From NCBI GenBank assembly GCA_000438015.1, contig FR901608.1, positions 3,334 through 25,798 of the forward strand: 22,465 nucleotides of DNA, read 5' to 3'. The translations under genes and the position numbers were made by a program. Source of the stretch: Coraliomargarita sp. CAG:312 (GTDB lineage Bacteria > Verrucomicrobiota > Verrucomicrobiia > Opitutales > Intestinicryptomonadaceae). This document shows, piece after piece, positions 7,621 to 14,570 of this stretch (position 1 is the stretch's first letter; each line of letters opens with the position of its first letter). The notes beneath the pieces are model-generated. The model made no database searches. It was not told where the DNA came from and saw only the letters and a program-made list of their open reading frames with translations.

Positions 7621-7667
7621 CAGGCGCCAAATTAGTAAAGAAGATTTTAAAAAATTTGGATTGCCTG
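7621..7667. promoter_or_regulatory. Long inverted repeat, candidate operator over the kduI promoter
   Basis: CAGGC and CCAAATT (7621-7625, 7627-7633) face AATTTGG and GCCTG (7653-7659, 7663-7667): 12 paired bases around a 19-base centre. It spans the -10 and touches the -35 of the kduI promoter, where a repressor would act. IclR-family proteins bind palindromes next to their targets, so the neighbouring IclR is the first candidate. This assignment is inference. Confidence 0.5.
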
Positions 7668-7671
7668 TCCA
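7644..7671 (-). promoter_or_regulatory. Candidate kduI promoter
   Basis: On the minus strand TGGACA (7671-7666, five of six consensus bases) is followed after 16 bases by TAAAAT (7649-7644). A start about 7 bases further would leave a leader of roughly 45 bases before the kduI ATG at 7590. Confidence 0.5.
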
Positions 7672-7717
7672 TATCTGAACGCATATTCAAGAATCGACTT
7701 TTAAGCGCGCAAAATAT

Positions 7718-7747
7718 TTTAAGAATAAAATTCTAAAGACGGAGAAT
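7718..7747 (+). promoter_or_regulatory. iclR leader: shared element, palindrome and ribosome-binding site
   Basis: TTTAAGAATAAAA N4 AAAGAC at 7718-7740 repeats the arrangement in the ppdK leader. Here it includes the palindrome AGAAT-AAA-ATTCT (7722-7734), a possible operator for autoregulation. GGAGA at 7741-7745 is a good ribosome-binding site for the ATG at 7748. No convincing -35 was found at the right spacing. Confidence 0.4.
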
Positions 7748-8506
7748 ATGGCTGAATACATAATACCGAATCTCAAAAATGCCTGCAAAATACTTGAATT
7801 TCTTGGGCATAGCGCCCGCGCGCTCACGTGTTTGGAAATATCGCGCGCGCTTTCTCTGCCGCGCACGAGCGTGATGCGGATAATGGAGACTTTGGCGTCC
7901 GAACGCTTTGTGAAAAAGGAGGACGGAAAATATTCGATAGGGATTGCTCTTGCAAATTTAGGCGATTCCTCGCTTGCGCAGATGAACTTGCTAAATTTTG
8001 TCGAACCGTATTTGGCGAAGCTTACGGATATTACAGGTGAAACATCCCATTTGGGCGTATTGTCCGGCAACAAGGTTTTGATAGCCAAGGTATGCGAAAG
8101 CCCCCTTCCTTTGCATGCGGCTTCGCGCGCGGGTGCGGTGGTTGACATGTATTGTTCAGGGACGGGAAAAGTTTTACTGGCGTGGCTGTCAAAAAACGAT
8201 TCGGCGTTTTTAAGAAAAATCCGCTTCGAGCGCCGCACCGCGAATACTATCACAAATAGGGAAAGCCTCCAAAAAGAATTGTCTCTTATTTTGAGGCGCG
8301 GATACGCGATAGACAACGAAGAATACCACGCGGGAGTGAGGTGCTTGGCGGTCCCTATTTACGACAAGCTTGGCGGGGTCGTAGGAGCTTTGGGAATTAC
8401 CGCCCCGGCGGTGAGGTTTGACCGTCGCTCGAACGCGAGAATGTTCGAAATTGTAAACGCGGTCGCTCTTGAGTTAAGCAAAAGACTTGGATTTAATGGG
8501 ATTTGA
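7748..8506 (+). CDS. IclR-family transcriptional regulator
   Basis: The product is 252 residues. The N-terminal winged helix-turn-helix (about 5-66) includes LTCLEISRALSLPRTSVMRIMETLASERFVKKEDGKY. The C-terminal effector-binding domain (about 80-250) includes ETSHLGVLSGNKVLIAKV, SGTGKVLLAWL, RRGYAIDNEEYHAGVRCLAVPIYD and GALGITAPA, all typical of the family. The GGAGA site and the start of the domain agree on this ATG. The gene is the first of an apparent operon with the TRAP genes and GH88, and is divergent from kduI. By analogy with KdgR-type IclR proteins of uronate pathways it probably represses both units and responds to an intermediate such as 2-keto-3-deoxygluconate. The effector is not visible in the sequence. 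Confidence 0.93.
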   Translation: MAEYIIPNLKNACKILEFLGHSARALTCLEISRALSLPRTSVMRIMETLASERFVKKEDGKYSIGIALANLGDSSLAQMNLLNFVEPYLAKLTDITGETSHLGVLSGNKVLIAKVCESPLPLHAASRAGAVVDMYCSGTGKVLLAWLSKNDSAFLRKIRFERRTANTITNRESLQKELSLILRRGYAIDNEEYHAGVRCLAVPIYDKLGGVVGALGITAPAVRFDRRSNARMFEIVNAVALELSKRLGFNGI

Positions 8507-8510
8507 TAAT

Positions 8511-9515
8511 ATGAATCAAAAGGCGTCGTACTTCACATTGGGTTTTCTTATTGGCGGGCTTTGCGCCACGCTTGCTTTGTCTTGCTGGATTCATTCAGGT
8601 GGAAACTCCCATCGAAAGGTGTTAAAGTTGGCGCACGGCCTTGAGACGACCCATCCTGTCCATGTAGGAATGGAGTTTATGAAAAAGCGCCTTGAGGAGC
8701 TTTCGGGCGGAAAGTTGTCTGTGGATATATATTCTGGGGGCGCGTTGGGATCGGAAATAAAGTGCCTTGAACAGCTAAAGAACGGCTCTTTGGATATGAC
8801 AAAGGCTTCGTGCGCGCAGATAGGAACGTTTGTTCCGCAAATGCACGCCCTTTGCATGCCATATGTCTTTAGGGACAGTGGCCATTATTGGCGCGTGCTC
8901 GACTCCGATTTGGGGCGGAATTTCCTCGGTTTTATGCGGATGGATGGATTGATGGGGTTGTGTTTCTATGACGCCGGGGCACGCTGTTTTTATACCTCAA
9001 AAAAACAGATTCATTCCCCCGAAGATTTGCGGGGAATGAAAATAAGAGTAATGAATTCGCGCGCGGACATGGATATGATTTCCGCGTTCGGGGCGTCTCC
9101 CACCCCTATTTCGGCGGGCGAGACATATACCGCTTTGGCTCAGGGAATTGTGGATGGCGCCGAGAATAACCTTCCAACGTATTATACAAGCGCGCATTTT
9201 GAGGTGGCAAAAAATTGCACTATTGACGAGCATACAAGCATCCCAGATGTTTTGATAATAGGGGAGCGTTCGTGGAATTCCCTTTCCGAAAACGAGCGCA
9301 AAATGCTTGCGCAGGCCGCGGATGAATCGTCGAGATTTCAGCGCGAACTCTGGCGCGAAAAGACCGGCGAGGCAAAAAAAGCCCTATTGGGCAAGGGCGT
9401 TAATTTTATAGAAGTCGATAAGTCGGAATTCAGAAAGGTCGCGGAGTCTATATATAGGCATTACGACGGCACTGATATCGGCGGGCTCATTAAAAAGATA
9501 AGAGGCATTGAATAA
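8511..9515 (+). CDS. dctP: TRAP transporter substrate-binding protein (uronate type)
   Basis: The product is 334 residues from the ATG at 8511, 4 bases after the iclR stop; in-frame starts at 8487 (TTG) and 8496 would overlap iclR and only add residues before the signal. The hydrophobic N-terminus (about 7-24) ends in LALSC, so Cys 25 may be lipidated. The mature part carries the family pattern: GLETTHPVHVGMEFM, LEQLKNGSLDMTK, and DLRGMKIRVM with the carboxylate-binding Arg 179. YTALAQGIVDGAENN (Glu 218, Asn 219-220) is a form common in uronate-binding members. It captures the substrate in the periplasm and hands it to DctQ-DctM. From its neighbours the cargo is probably 5-keto-4-deoxyuronate or an unsaturated uronic acid. 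Confidence 0.92.
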   Translation: MNQKASYFTLGFLIGGLCATLALSCWIHSGGNSHRKVLKLAHGLETTHPVHVGMEFMKKRLEELSGGKLSVDIYSGGALGSEIKCLEQLKNGSLDMTKASCAQIGTFVPQMHALCMPYVFRDSGHYWRVLDSDLGRNFLGFMRMDGLMGLCFYDAGARCFYTSKKQIHSPEDLRGMKIRVMNSRADMDMISAFGASPTPISAGETYTALAQGIVDGAENNLPTYYTSAHFEVAKNCTIDEHTSIPDVLIIGERSWNSLSENERKMLAQAADESSRFQRELWREKTGEAKKALLGKGVNFIEVDKSEFRKVAESIYRHYDGTDIGGLIKKIRGIE

Positions 9516-9518
9516 ATT

Positions 9519-10061
9519 ATGGCAGAGAATTTTTTACCTCTAAGCATTTCGCGCGCTTCCGAAGCGTCGAAACGGTTTCTGGGTGGCGTTTGCGCATTGG
9601 CGATGGCGTTGCTTACGCTTTCGGTGTTATGGGGCGTGGCAACCAGGTATTTGTTCGGAACTCAGGCGGCTTTTACCGAAGAGCTTGCAAGAATGCTTTT
9701 GATTGTGATTACGTTCCTTGGAGGCGCTTACGCTTTCGGCAGGGGAGCGCACATCGGCCTTGATTTTCTCTCGGAGCGTTTTGAGCCGTCCGCGCACAGG
9801 TTGTGCGCAAAAATTGCCTTGGGGCTGTGCGCGGTATTTTTGGGGCTGTGCGCGGTATTTTCGTTGGGCGTGCTTACACTCGGAGGAATTTTGCTCATAT
9901 TGACTTCTATAAAGTCGGGCAACAGGCTTGTTTCTATGCCTATTTACATGTGGCAGGTGTACTTGTGCGTTCCGGTAAGCGGAATTTTTTCAACGCTGTT
10001 TTTGTTTGATAGAATTTTGTCAGAAGGCGCGGAATCCGAAAAAAAAGGAGGCGAGAAATGA
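9519..10061 (+). CDS. dctQ: TRAP transporter small membrane subunit
   Basis: The product is 180 residues with four hydrophobic segments (about 20-42, 55-75, 96-128, 141-166), as expected for DctQ. The segment AFTEELARMLLIVITFLGGAYAFGRGAHIGLDFL is typical of the family. It pairs with DctM in the inner membrane for sodium-driven uptake. The start is 3 bases after the dctP stop and the stop overlaps the dctM start (ATGA). A 21-base tandem duplication gives LGLCAVF twice (residues 101-107 and 108-114) in the third hydrophobic segment, which makes that segment unusually long. Confidence 0.9.
   Translation: MAENFLPLSISRASEASKRFLGGVCALAMALLTLSVLWGVATRYLFGTQAAFTEELARMLLIVITFLGGAYAFGRGAHIGLDFLSERFEPSAHRLCAKIALGLCAVFLGLCAVFSLGVLTLGGILLILTSIKSGNRLVSMPIYMWQVYLCVPVSGIFSTLFLFDRILSEGAESEKKGGEK
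9819..9861 (+). repeat. In-frame 21-base tandem duplication inside dctQ
   Basis: The unit starting TTGGGGCTGTGC at 9819-9839 is repeated without change at 9840-9860, and the identity continues one base further. Because 21 is a multiple of three the frame is kept and seven residues (LGLCAVF) are doubled. The perfect identity at third codon positions points to a recent event. Confidence 0.95.
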
Positions 10062-11353
10062 GCGCGCCGTTTGCCGTATTATGCGCCGGGTTTGCATTGA
10101 TTTTGCTTCTGTCCGCGCCGATAGCGGTTGTAATAGCGCTTTCGTCCTGCGCGGCGATATTCGCGTCGGGCAAGGAGCCGTTTGAAATAGTTGCGACATC
10201 CATGGCGCATGGCTCAGATAGTTTTGCTCTGCTTGCCATTCCGTTCTTTATCCTGTCTGGAATGATAATGGGCAGGGGGGCTATGGCTATGAGGCTTATA
10301 GACTTGGCGGCGGCGCTCGTAAGCAGATTTCCCGGCGGGTTGGCATACGTCAATACGGTCACTTGCATGCTTTTCGGCTCAATATCCGGAAGCGCCGTCG
10401 CCGCAGTGAGCTCTATAGGCTCTTTTATGATTCCTCAAATGGAGAAAAAAGGCTACGGAAAAAATTTGTCCGTTGCATTGACTGTGTGTTCGTCCACAAC
10501 GGGAATGCTAATTCCTCCAAGCAATATAATGATAGTGTATTCGGTTGCGGTCGGAGGACTTTCAATCGGCGCGCTGTTTTTGGCCGGAGTCATTCCGGGA
10601 ATCGTTCTTGGTCTTTCCATAATGGCTGCGAGTTTCGTGTACGCGCGCCGGAGAAAAATAAAACCCGAGGGAGCGTTTGATTTTCCGCTGATACTTCGCG
10701 CATTCAAAAGGGCGTTTTTAAGCCTATTGCTCGTTTTTGTAGTCCTAGGCGGAATACTCGGAGGGATTTTTACCGCAACGGAAGCCGCGGTAATTTCGGT
10801 GGCGTATGCTTTTGTGCTGGAGGTTATCGTCTATCGGGACATCAAAATATCCGAAATGTGGGGCATTCTAGCAAAGTCAGCGGAAACTACGGGAGTTGTA
10901 ATGATGATAATAGGAGCGTCGACCGCGATGAGCTGGATTATGACGATGTCGAACGCTCCGGCGCAAATAGCGGAAGCGCTAATGTATTTCGGAGACAGCA
11001 AGGTGGCGTTGCTCATAATAATAAACATTTTACTTTTGATTGTGGGAACCTTTATGGATATGACGCCTGCGGTCCTTATTTTTACGCCGATATTCTTGCC
11101 TATCACGCATAGTTTGGGAATAAGCGACCTGCATTTCGGAATAATAATGATAACAAATCTCTCGATAGGCCTTTGCACTCCTCCGGTTGGAACGTGCCTG
11201 TTTGTAGGGTGCGGCGTCGGCGAAACCAGCATGGCAAAAGTGGCTCCCGCCTTGGCTGGGTATGTAGTGGCTATGGTTGCCGCTCTTATGCTTATAACGT
11301 TTGTGCCAGAACTTTCTCTTTGGCTTCCCCGAATGCTTGGGCTAAGTGTATGA
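10058..11353 (+). CDS. dctM: TRAP transporter large membrane subunit
   Basis: The product is 431 residues, the normal size for the permease that carries the transport path. Many hydrophobic helices are seen along the whole length. Family motifs are IPFFILSGMIMGRGAMA, LFGSISGSAVAAVSSIGSF (about 106-123), the re-entrant-loop sequence MLIPPSNIMIVY (150-161), MDMTPAVLIFTPIFLPI, and SIGLCTPPVGTCLFVGCGV near the end. The start overlaps the dctQ stop by 4 bases and has the best ribosome-binding site in the window, GGAGG at 10047-10051. It is a sodium-coupled importer of an organic acid, here probably a uronic acid derivative. Confidence 0.96.
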   Translation: MSAPFAVLCAGFALILLLSAPIAVVIALSSCAAIFASGKEPFEIVATSMAHGSDSFALLAIPFFILSGMIMGRGAMAMRLIDLAAALVSRFPGGLAYVNTVTCMLFGSISGSAVAAVSSIGSFMIPQMEKKGYGKNLSVALTVCSSTTGMLIPPSNIMIVYSVAVGGLSIGALFLAGVIPGIVLGLSIMAASFVYARRRKIKPEGAFDFPLILRAFKRAFLSLLLVFVVLGGILGGIFTATEAAVISVAYAFVLEVIVYRDIKISEMWGILAKSAETTGVVMMIIGASTAMSWIMTMSNAPAQIAEALMYFGDSKVALLIIINILLLIVGTFMDMTPAVLIFTPIFLPITHSLGISDLHFGIIMITNLSIGLCTPPVGTCLFVGCGVGETSMAKVAPALAGYVVAMVAALMLITFVPELSLWLPRMLGLSV

Positions 11354-11387
11354 TTTATATATTAACAATAAAAAATGGAATATTCGT

Positions 11388-12578
11388 ATGATGAAAAAAA
11401 CTCTGTTCTTGTTCTTTGCAGCTTCGGCGCTTGCGTCCGGACTTTTTGCGGAAACAACATCAGCCCTTATCGACTCCACAATGAAAACCTGCAAGGCACA
11501 GGCTCTTGGAATGTTGAAAAATTTGGAGAAGTCACCCGGCAAGATGCCGCGCACTTTTGAAGGCGGAAAACTGGTGCTTTCAGGCGTAAACTGGTGGTGC
11601 AGCGGGTTTTTCCCGGGAACGCTCTGGTACCTATACGAGTACGACGGAGATCCCGTGCTCAAAGAAGCCGCCGAACGCTATACAAAAATGGTGGAAACAC
11701 TCCTAACCAAAAAAACCGACCATGATATAGGCTTTCAATTTAATTGCAGTTTTGGGAACGGGTATAGAATCACAGGCACGGAAAGGTATAAGCATATCTT
11801 AATTGAGGCCGCAAAAAAACTTTGCGCGCGGTTTGACGAAAAAGTCGGATGCATACGCAGTTGGGATTCCGACAACAACGGCAAGTGGCAGTATCCGGTC
11901 ATAATCGACAATATGATGAATTTGGAACTGCTTGAGTTTGCGGCAAAAAACACCGGCGACGCAAAATTTGAAAACATTGCCAAGTCGCATGCCGACAAAA
12001 CAATACAAAACCATTTTCGTCCGGACAATAGTTCTGTCCATGTCGTTTCGTACGACAGAAAAACTGGGAAGCCCCATTTGACACAGACATGGCAAGGCTT
12101 AAGCGACTCCTCCGCATGGGCGCGCGGGCAGGCTTGGGGGCTTTACGGCTACACGATGATGTACCGCGAGACTTCGGACGAGTCCTATTTAAAACAGGCA
12201 GAAAAGATAGCCCGGTTTATAATGGGACATAAAAATTTGCCGGAAGATAAAATTCCGTATTGGGATTTCGACGCCGACGGCGGAGAGAATACTTTGCGCG
12301 ACGCTTCAGCCGGCGCTATAATGGCATCGGCATTCATAGAGCTTTCAACACTGACAAAGGATGCGTCTTTGGCCGCGGAATGCAGGAAAACCGCCGAAAC
12401 ACAAATACGTTCTCTGGCGTCGCCTAAGTATTTGGCGGAAGTTGGAGAAAACGGAAATTTCTTTCTCAAACATTCGGTAGGCGCTATACCTTTTAAAAGC
12501 GAGGTCGATGTTCCACTGACTTATGCGGACTATTACTTCCTGGAGGCTATGCTGCGGTGGAAAAACGCTAACAAATAA
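11388..12578 (+). CDS. Exported unsaturated glucuronyl hydrolase, GH88
   Basis: The product is 396 residues from the ATG at 11388 (11391 is equally possible). The frame is open from 11346, but that would overlap dctM and bury the signal peptide MMKKTLFLFFAASALASGLFA, which has a type I cleavage site after about residue 21. The GH88 (alpha/alpha)6 barrel is recognisable from VNWWCSGFFPGTLWYLYE, HDIGFQF (Asp 113), YPVIIDNMMNLELL (Asp 164), SDSSAWARGQAWGLYGYTMMY and DASAGAIMASAFIEL. The two Asp match the catalytic pair of this family, which hydrates the 4,5 double bond of unsaturated uronic acids at the non-reducing end of lyase products. It is the last gene of the iclR operon, 34 bases after dctM. 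The leader peptide places it outside the cytoplasm. Confidence 0.93.
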   Translation: MMKKTLFLFFAASALASGLFAETTSALIDSTMKTCKAQALGMLKNLEKSPGKMPRTFEGGKLVLSGVNWWCSGFFPGTLWYLYEYDGDPVLKEAAERYTKMVETLLTKKTDHDIGFQFNCSFGNGYRITGTERYKHILIEAAKKLCARFDEKVGCIRSWDSDNNGKWQYPVIIDNMMNLELLEFAAKNTGDAKFENIAKSHADKTIQNHFRPDNSSVHVVSYDRKTGKPHLTQTWQGLSDSSAWARGQAWGLYGYTMMYRETSDESYLKQAEKIARFIMGHKNLPEDKIPYWDFDADGGENTLRDASAGAIMASAFIELSTLTKDASLAAECRKTAETQIRSLASPKYLAEVGENGNFFLKHSVGAIPFKSEVDVPLTYADYYFLEAMLRWKNANK

Positions 12579-12589
12579 TTTGTTTCTTT

Positions 12590-12627
12590 AACGCTCTAAA
12601 TCTTTATTTGGAGCGTTTTTATTTATT
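12590..12627 (+). terminator. Intrinsic terminator of the iclR-TRAP-GH88 operon
   Basis: AACGCTCTAAAT (12590-12601) pairs with ATTTGGAGCGTT (12606-12617), including one G-T pair, around a CTTT loop and is followed by TTTATTTATTT. The stem is 12 pairs. It begins 11 bases after the GH88 stop. Confidence 0.9.
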
Positions 12628-12636
12628 TGCTTATAA
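12608..12636 (+). promoter_or_regulatory. Candidate promoter of the chloride transporter gene
   Basis: TTGGAG (12608-12613) and TTATAA (12631-12636) are separated by 17 bases, with a start expected near 12643. The -35 lies inside the right arm of the preceding terminator. The prediction is by eye only. Confidence 0.35.
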
Positions 12637-12692
12637 GGATTAATTTTCTTTACAGGCAATTGTTTAGGGGTAGGTTTTGGACTTTTTATGCG

Positions 12693-14441
12693 ATGAAACT
12701 ATCCGAAAATATATCGATTTTCTTAAAATCCTCGGGAGATATGCATAAGCGTTTTGTCCCGTTTTGCGCGCTTGTCGGCGTTGTTGCCGGTTTGCTTGCG
12801 GTTGGGTTTAGGTTGGCTATAGAGTTTCTTTTTTGTATGGCATGGAATTTAGGAGGCGCCCTCGGAGAAGTAAACAGATTTTGGCTTATGCCCATTATTC
12901 CGGCGGTTGGAGGACTAGTTGTGGGGTTTTGCGTTTCTACGTTTGCCAAAAGCGCGTCTGGAAGCGGAATACCTCAAACTAAAGCCGCATATTACAATAA
13001 TTTCGGGTTGTTAAGCTGGCGCGATGCCGTCCAGCGTTTCGTTTTAGGCTCGATATTCTGCGGCCTGGGAAATTCGGCAGGCCGCGAGGGCCCGACAGTC
13101 CATCTTTGTTCTGCAGCAGCTTCGGCTATGGCTCAAAATTTTGGTTTCCCCAAAAAAGCGGTCCGCGATGCCGTCCCCGCAGGGATGGGCGCAGGTATTG
13201 CGGCTAGCTTTAACGCACCGCTGTCTGCTATATCGTTTGTATTTGAGGAATTGCTAGGAGGATTCGGAAGGGAAAGGCGCGTCGGCGGATTAATTATTTC
13301 GGTAATTGTTGCGGCTGCAGTGTCGCGCCTGATATTGGGGGAAAATCCGATATTGACAGTAGGCGCTTCGGAATTTCACACCGGGTGGTGGATGGTAATC
13401 GCGTTGCCAATCGCCGTTTTTGCGGGGATAGTGGGGGACGCATTTCTCAAAACTTTACTGGCTTTGAGGGGAATCGTCCGGGAGAAAATCCCGTTGCCGC
13501 TTTGCGCCGTTGCGGCTCTTGGAGGTTTGGCAGTGGGAATAATGGGGATGTCGGCTTATTTTTTCACCGGGTACAATTGCGTATTTAGCGTCGGATACGG
13601 AGTGTTGGTGCCGGCATTTAAAGGAGATGTTTGCCTTGCGGCGTTGTTTTCTATTTTCATTCTGAAGTTTGTCGCGACAATTGTAAACTATTCAATGGGC
13701 GGAAGCGGCGGGTTGTTTTCGCCCACTCTTGTGATAGGCGGAACAATGGGAGGTGTCGTCGGAATGGCGGCGTGCTTGTTTTTTGGCGCCGACAAATCGC
13801 TCGTGGGCGCATGCGTGCTTTTGGGGATGGGCGCGTGCTTTGCATCCATAATAAGATGCCCGATAACTTCAATACTTATGATTTTCGAGTTGACTTTAAA
13901 CTATTCCCTCATACTTCCGCTTCTATTCTGCAACATGCTGGCTTATGGCATAGCGCGCAAGCTGCGACCTGTTGGATTGTACGACTCTCTGCTCTTGCAG
14001 GACGGCATCGCTTTAAGAAAAATGCCTTTGGCAAAGAACAGCCGCGACTGGGAGTCGCTTCCTATTTCGGCAATAATGTCTTTCAATCCGGTGTGCGTTA
14101 GGGCTTCAGACAGCGCGGCGGATACCCTTTTGAGTTTGAAGCGGCGGGGAATTGCTTTTAAGTCCTATCCTGTTCTCGACGGGCATTCCGATTTTATCGG
14201 CATGGTGTCTATGGACGAGCTCTGCAAAAATGCAGATGCCAAGAAATCTTGCGGGGAGCTTATGGCCCGCGGGCGGGAGGGAAACTTCATTATGGCGGGA
14301 GATTCCATTTCAGAAGCGGCTCGCCGCTTTTGTTCAAGCGATTTCTACAACGCGGCGGTTGTCGATGCCGCAAATCCAAAAAAGGTTGTCGGCATAATTA
14401 CTCTCCACGATATTGCAAGGTGCGCGGTCGACTCGGAGTGA
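12693..14441 (+). CDS. CLC-type chloride/proton antiporter with C-terminal CBS pair
   Basis: The product is 582 residues from the ATG at 12693. The frame opens at a TTG at 12627, but those 22 residues have no family character. The membrane part (about 1-430) carries the three chloride-pore motifs: SGSGIPQTK (90-94 core), AGREGPTVHL with the gating Glu at 132, and GGSGGLFSPTLVIGG. FVFEELLGGF keeps the internal proton glutamate (Glu 186), which favours an antiporter over a channel. Two CBS domains follow (about 456-510 and 520-578: ISAIMSFNPVCVRASDS and VVGIITLHDIARC) and probably sense adenine nucleotides. It stands alone behind its own candidate promoter, with no visible link to the uronate genes. 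Confidence 0.94.
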   Translation: MKLSENISIFLKSSGDMHKRFVPFCALVGVVAGLLAVGFRLAIEFLFCMAWNLGGALGEVNRFWLMPIIPAVGGLVVGFCVSTFAKSASGSGIPQTKAAYYNNFGLLSWRDAVQRFVLGSIFCGLGNSAGREGPTVHLCSAAASAMAQNFGFPKKAVRDAVPAGMGAGIAASFNAPLSAISFVFEELLGGFGRERRVGGLIISVIVAAAVSRLILGENPILTVGASEFHTGWWMVIALPIAVFAGIVGDAFLKTLLALRGIVREKIPLPLCAVAALGGLAVGIMGMSAYFFTGYNCVFSVGYGVLVPAFKGDVCLAALFSIFILKFVATIVNYSMGGSGGLFSPTLVIGGTMGGVVGMAACLFFGADKSLVGACVLLGMGACFASIIRCPITSILMIFELTLNYSLILPLLFCNMLAYGIARKLRPVGLYDSLLLQDGIALRKMPLAKNSRDWESLPISAIMSFNPVCVRASDSAADTLLSLKRRGIAFKSYPVLDGHSDFIGMVSMDELCKNADAKKSCGELMARGREGNFIMAGDSISEAARRFCSSDFYNAAVVDAANPKKVVGIITLHDIARCAVDSE

Positions 14442-14570
14442 TTTAGTCTTGCACTTTAAACGCGCCGCTACTAGAACGCTAAAATAATTTGTTAAAAAGC
14501 GGCATAGACCGTTGTTATTAAAAGCATTCCTATTAATAAACTCAATTTGGTGTTGGCGCTTTAAAACTAT

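Noticed and set aside
8487..8510. Earlier starts of dctP at 8487 (TTG) or 8496 (ATG)
   Set aside because: They would overlap iclR and place acidic residues ahead of the signal sequence. The ATG at 8511 gives a normal signal peptide and tight operon spacing, though 8496 cannot be fully excluded.
11346..11387. Earlier start of the GH88 gene overlapping dctM
   Set aside because: It would put 14 residues before the twin Met that begins a textbook signal peptide.
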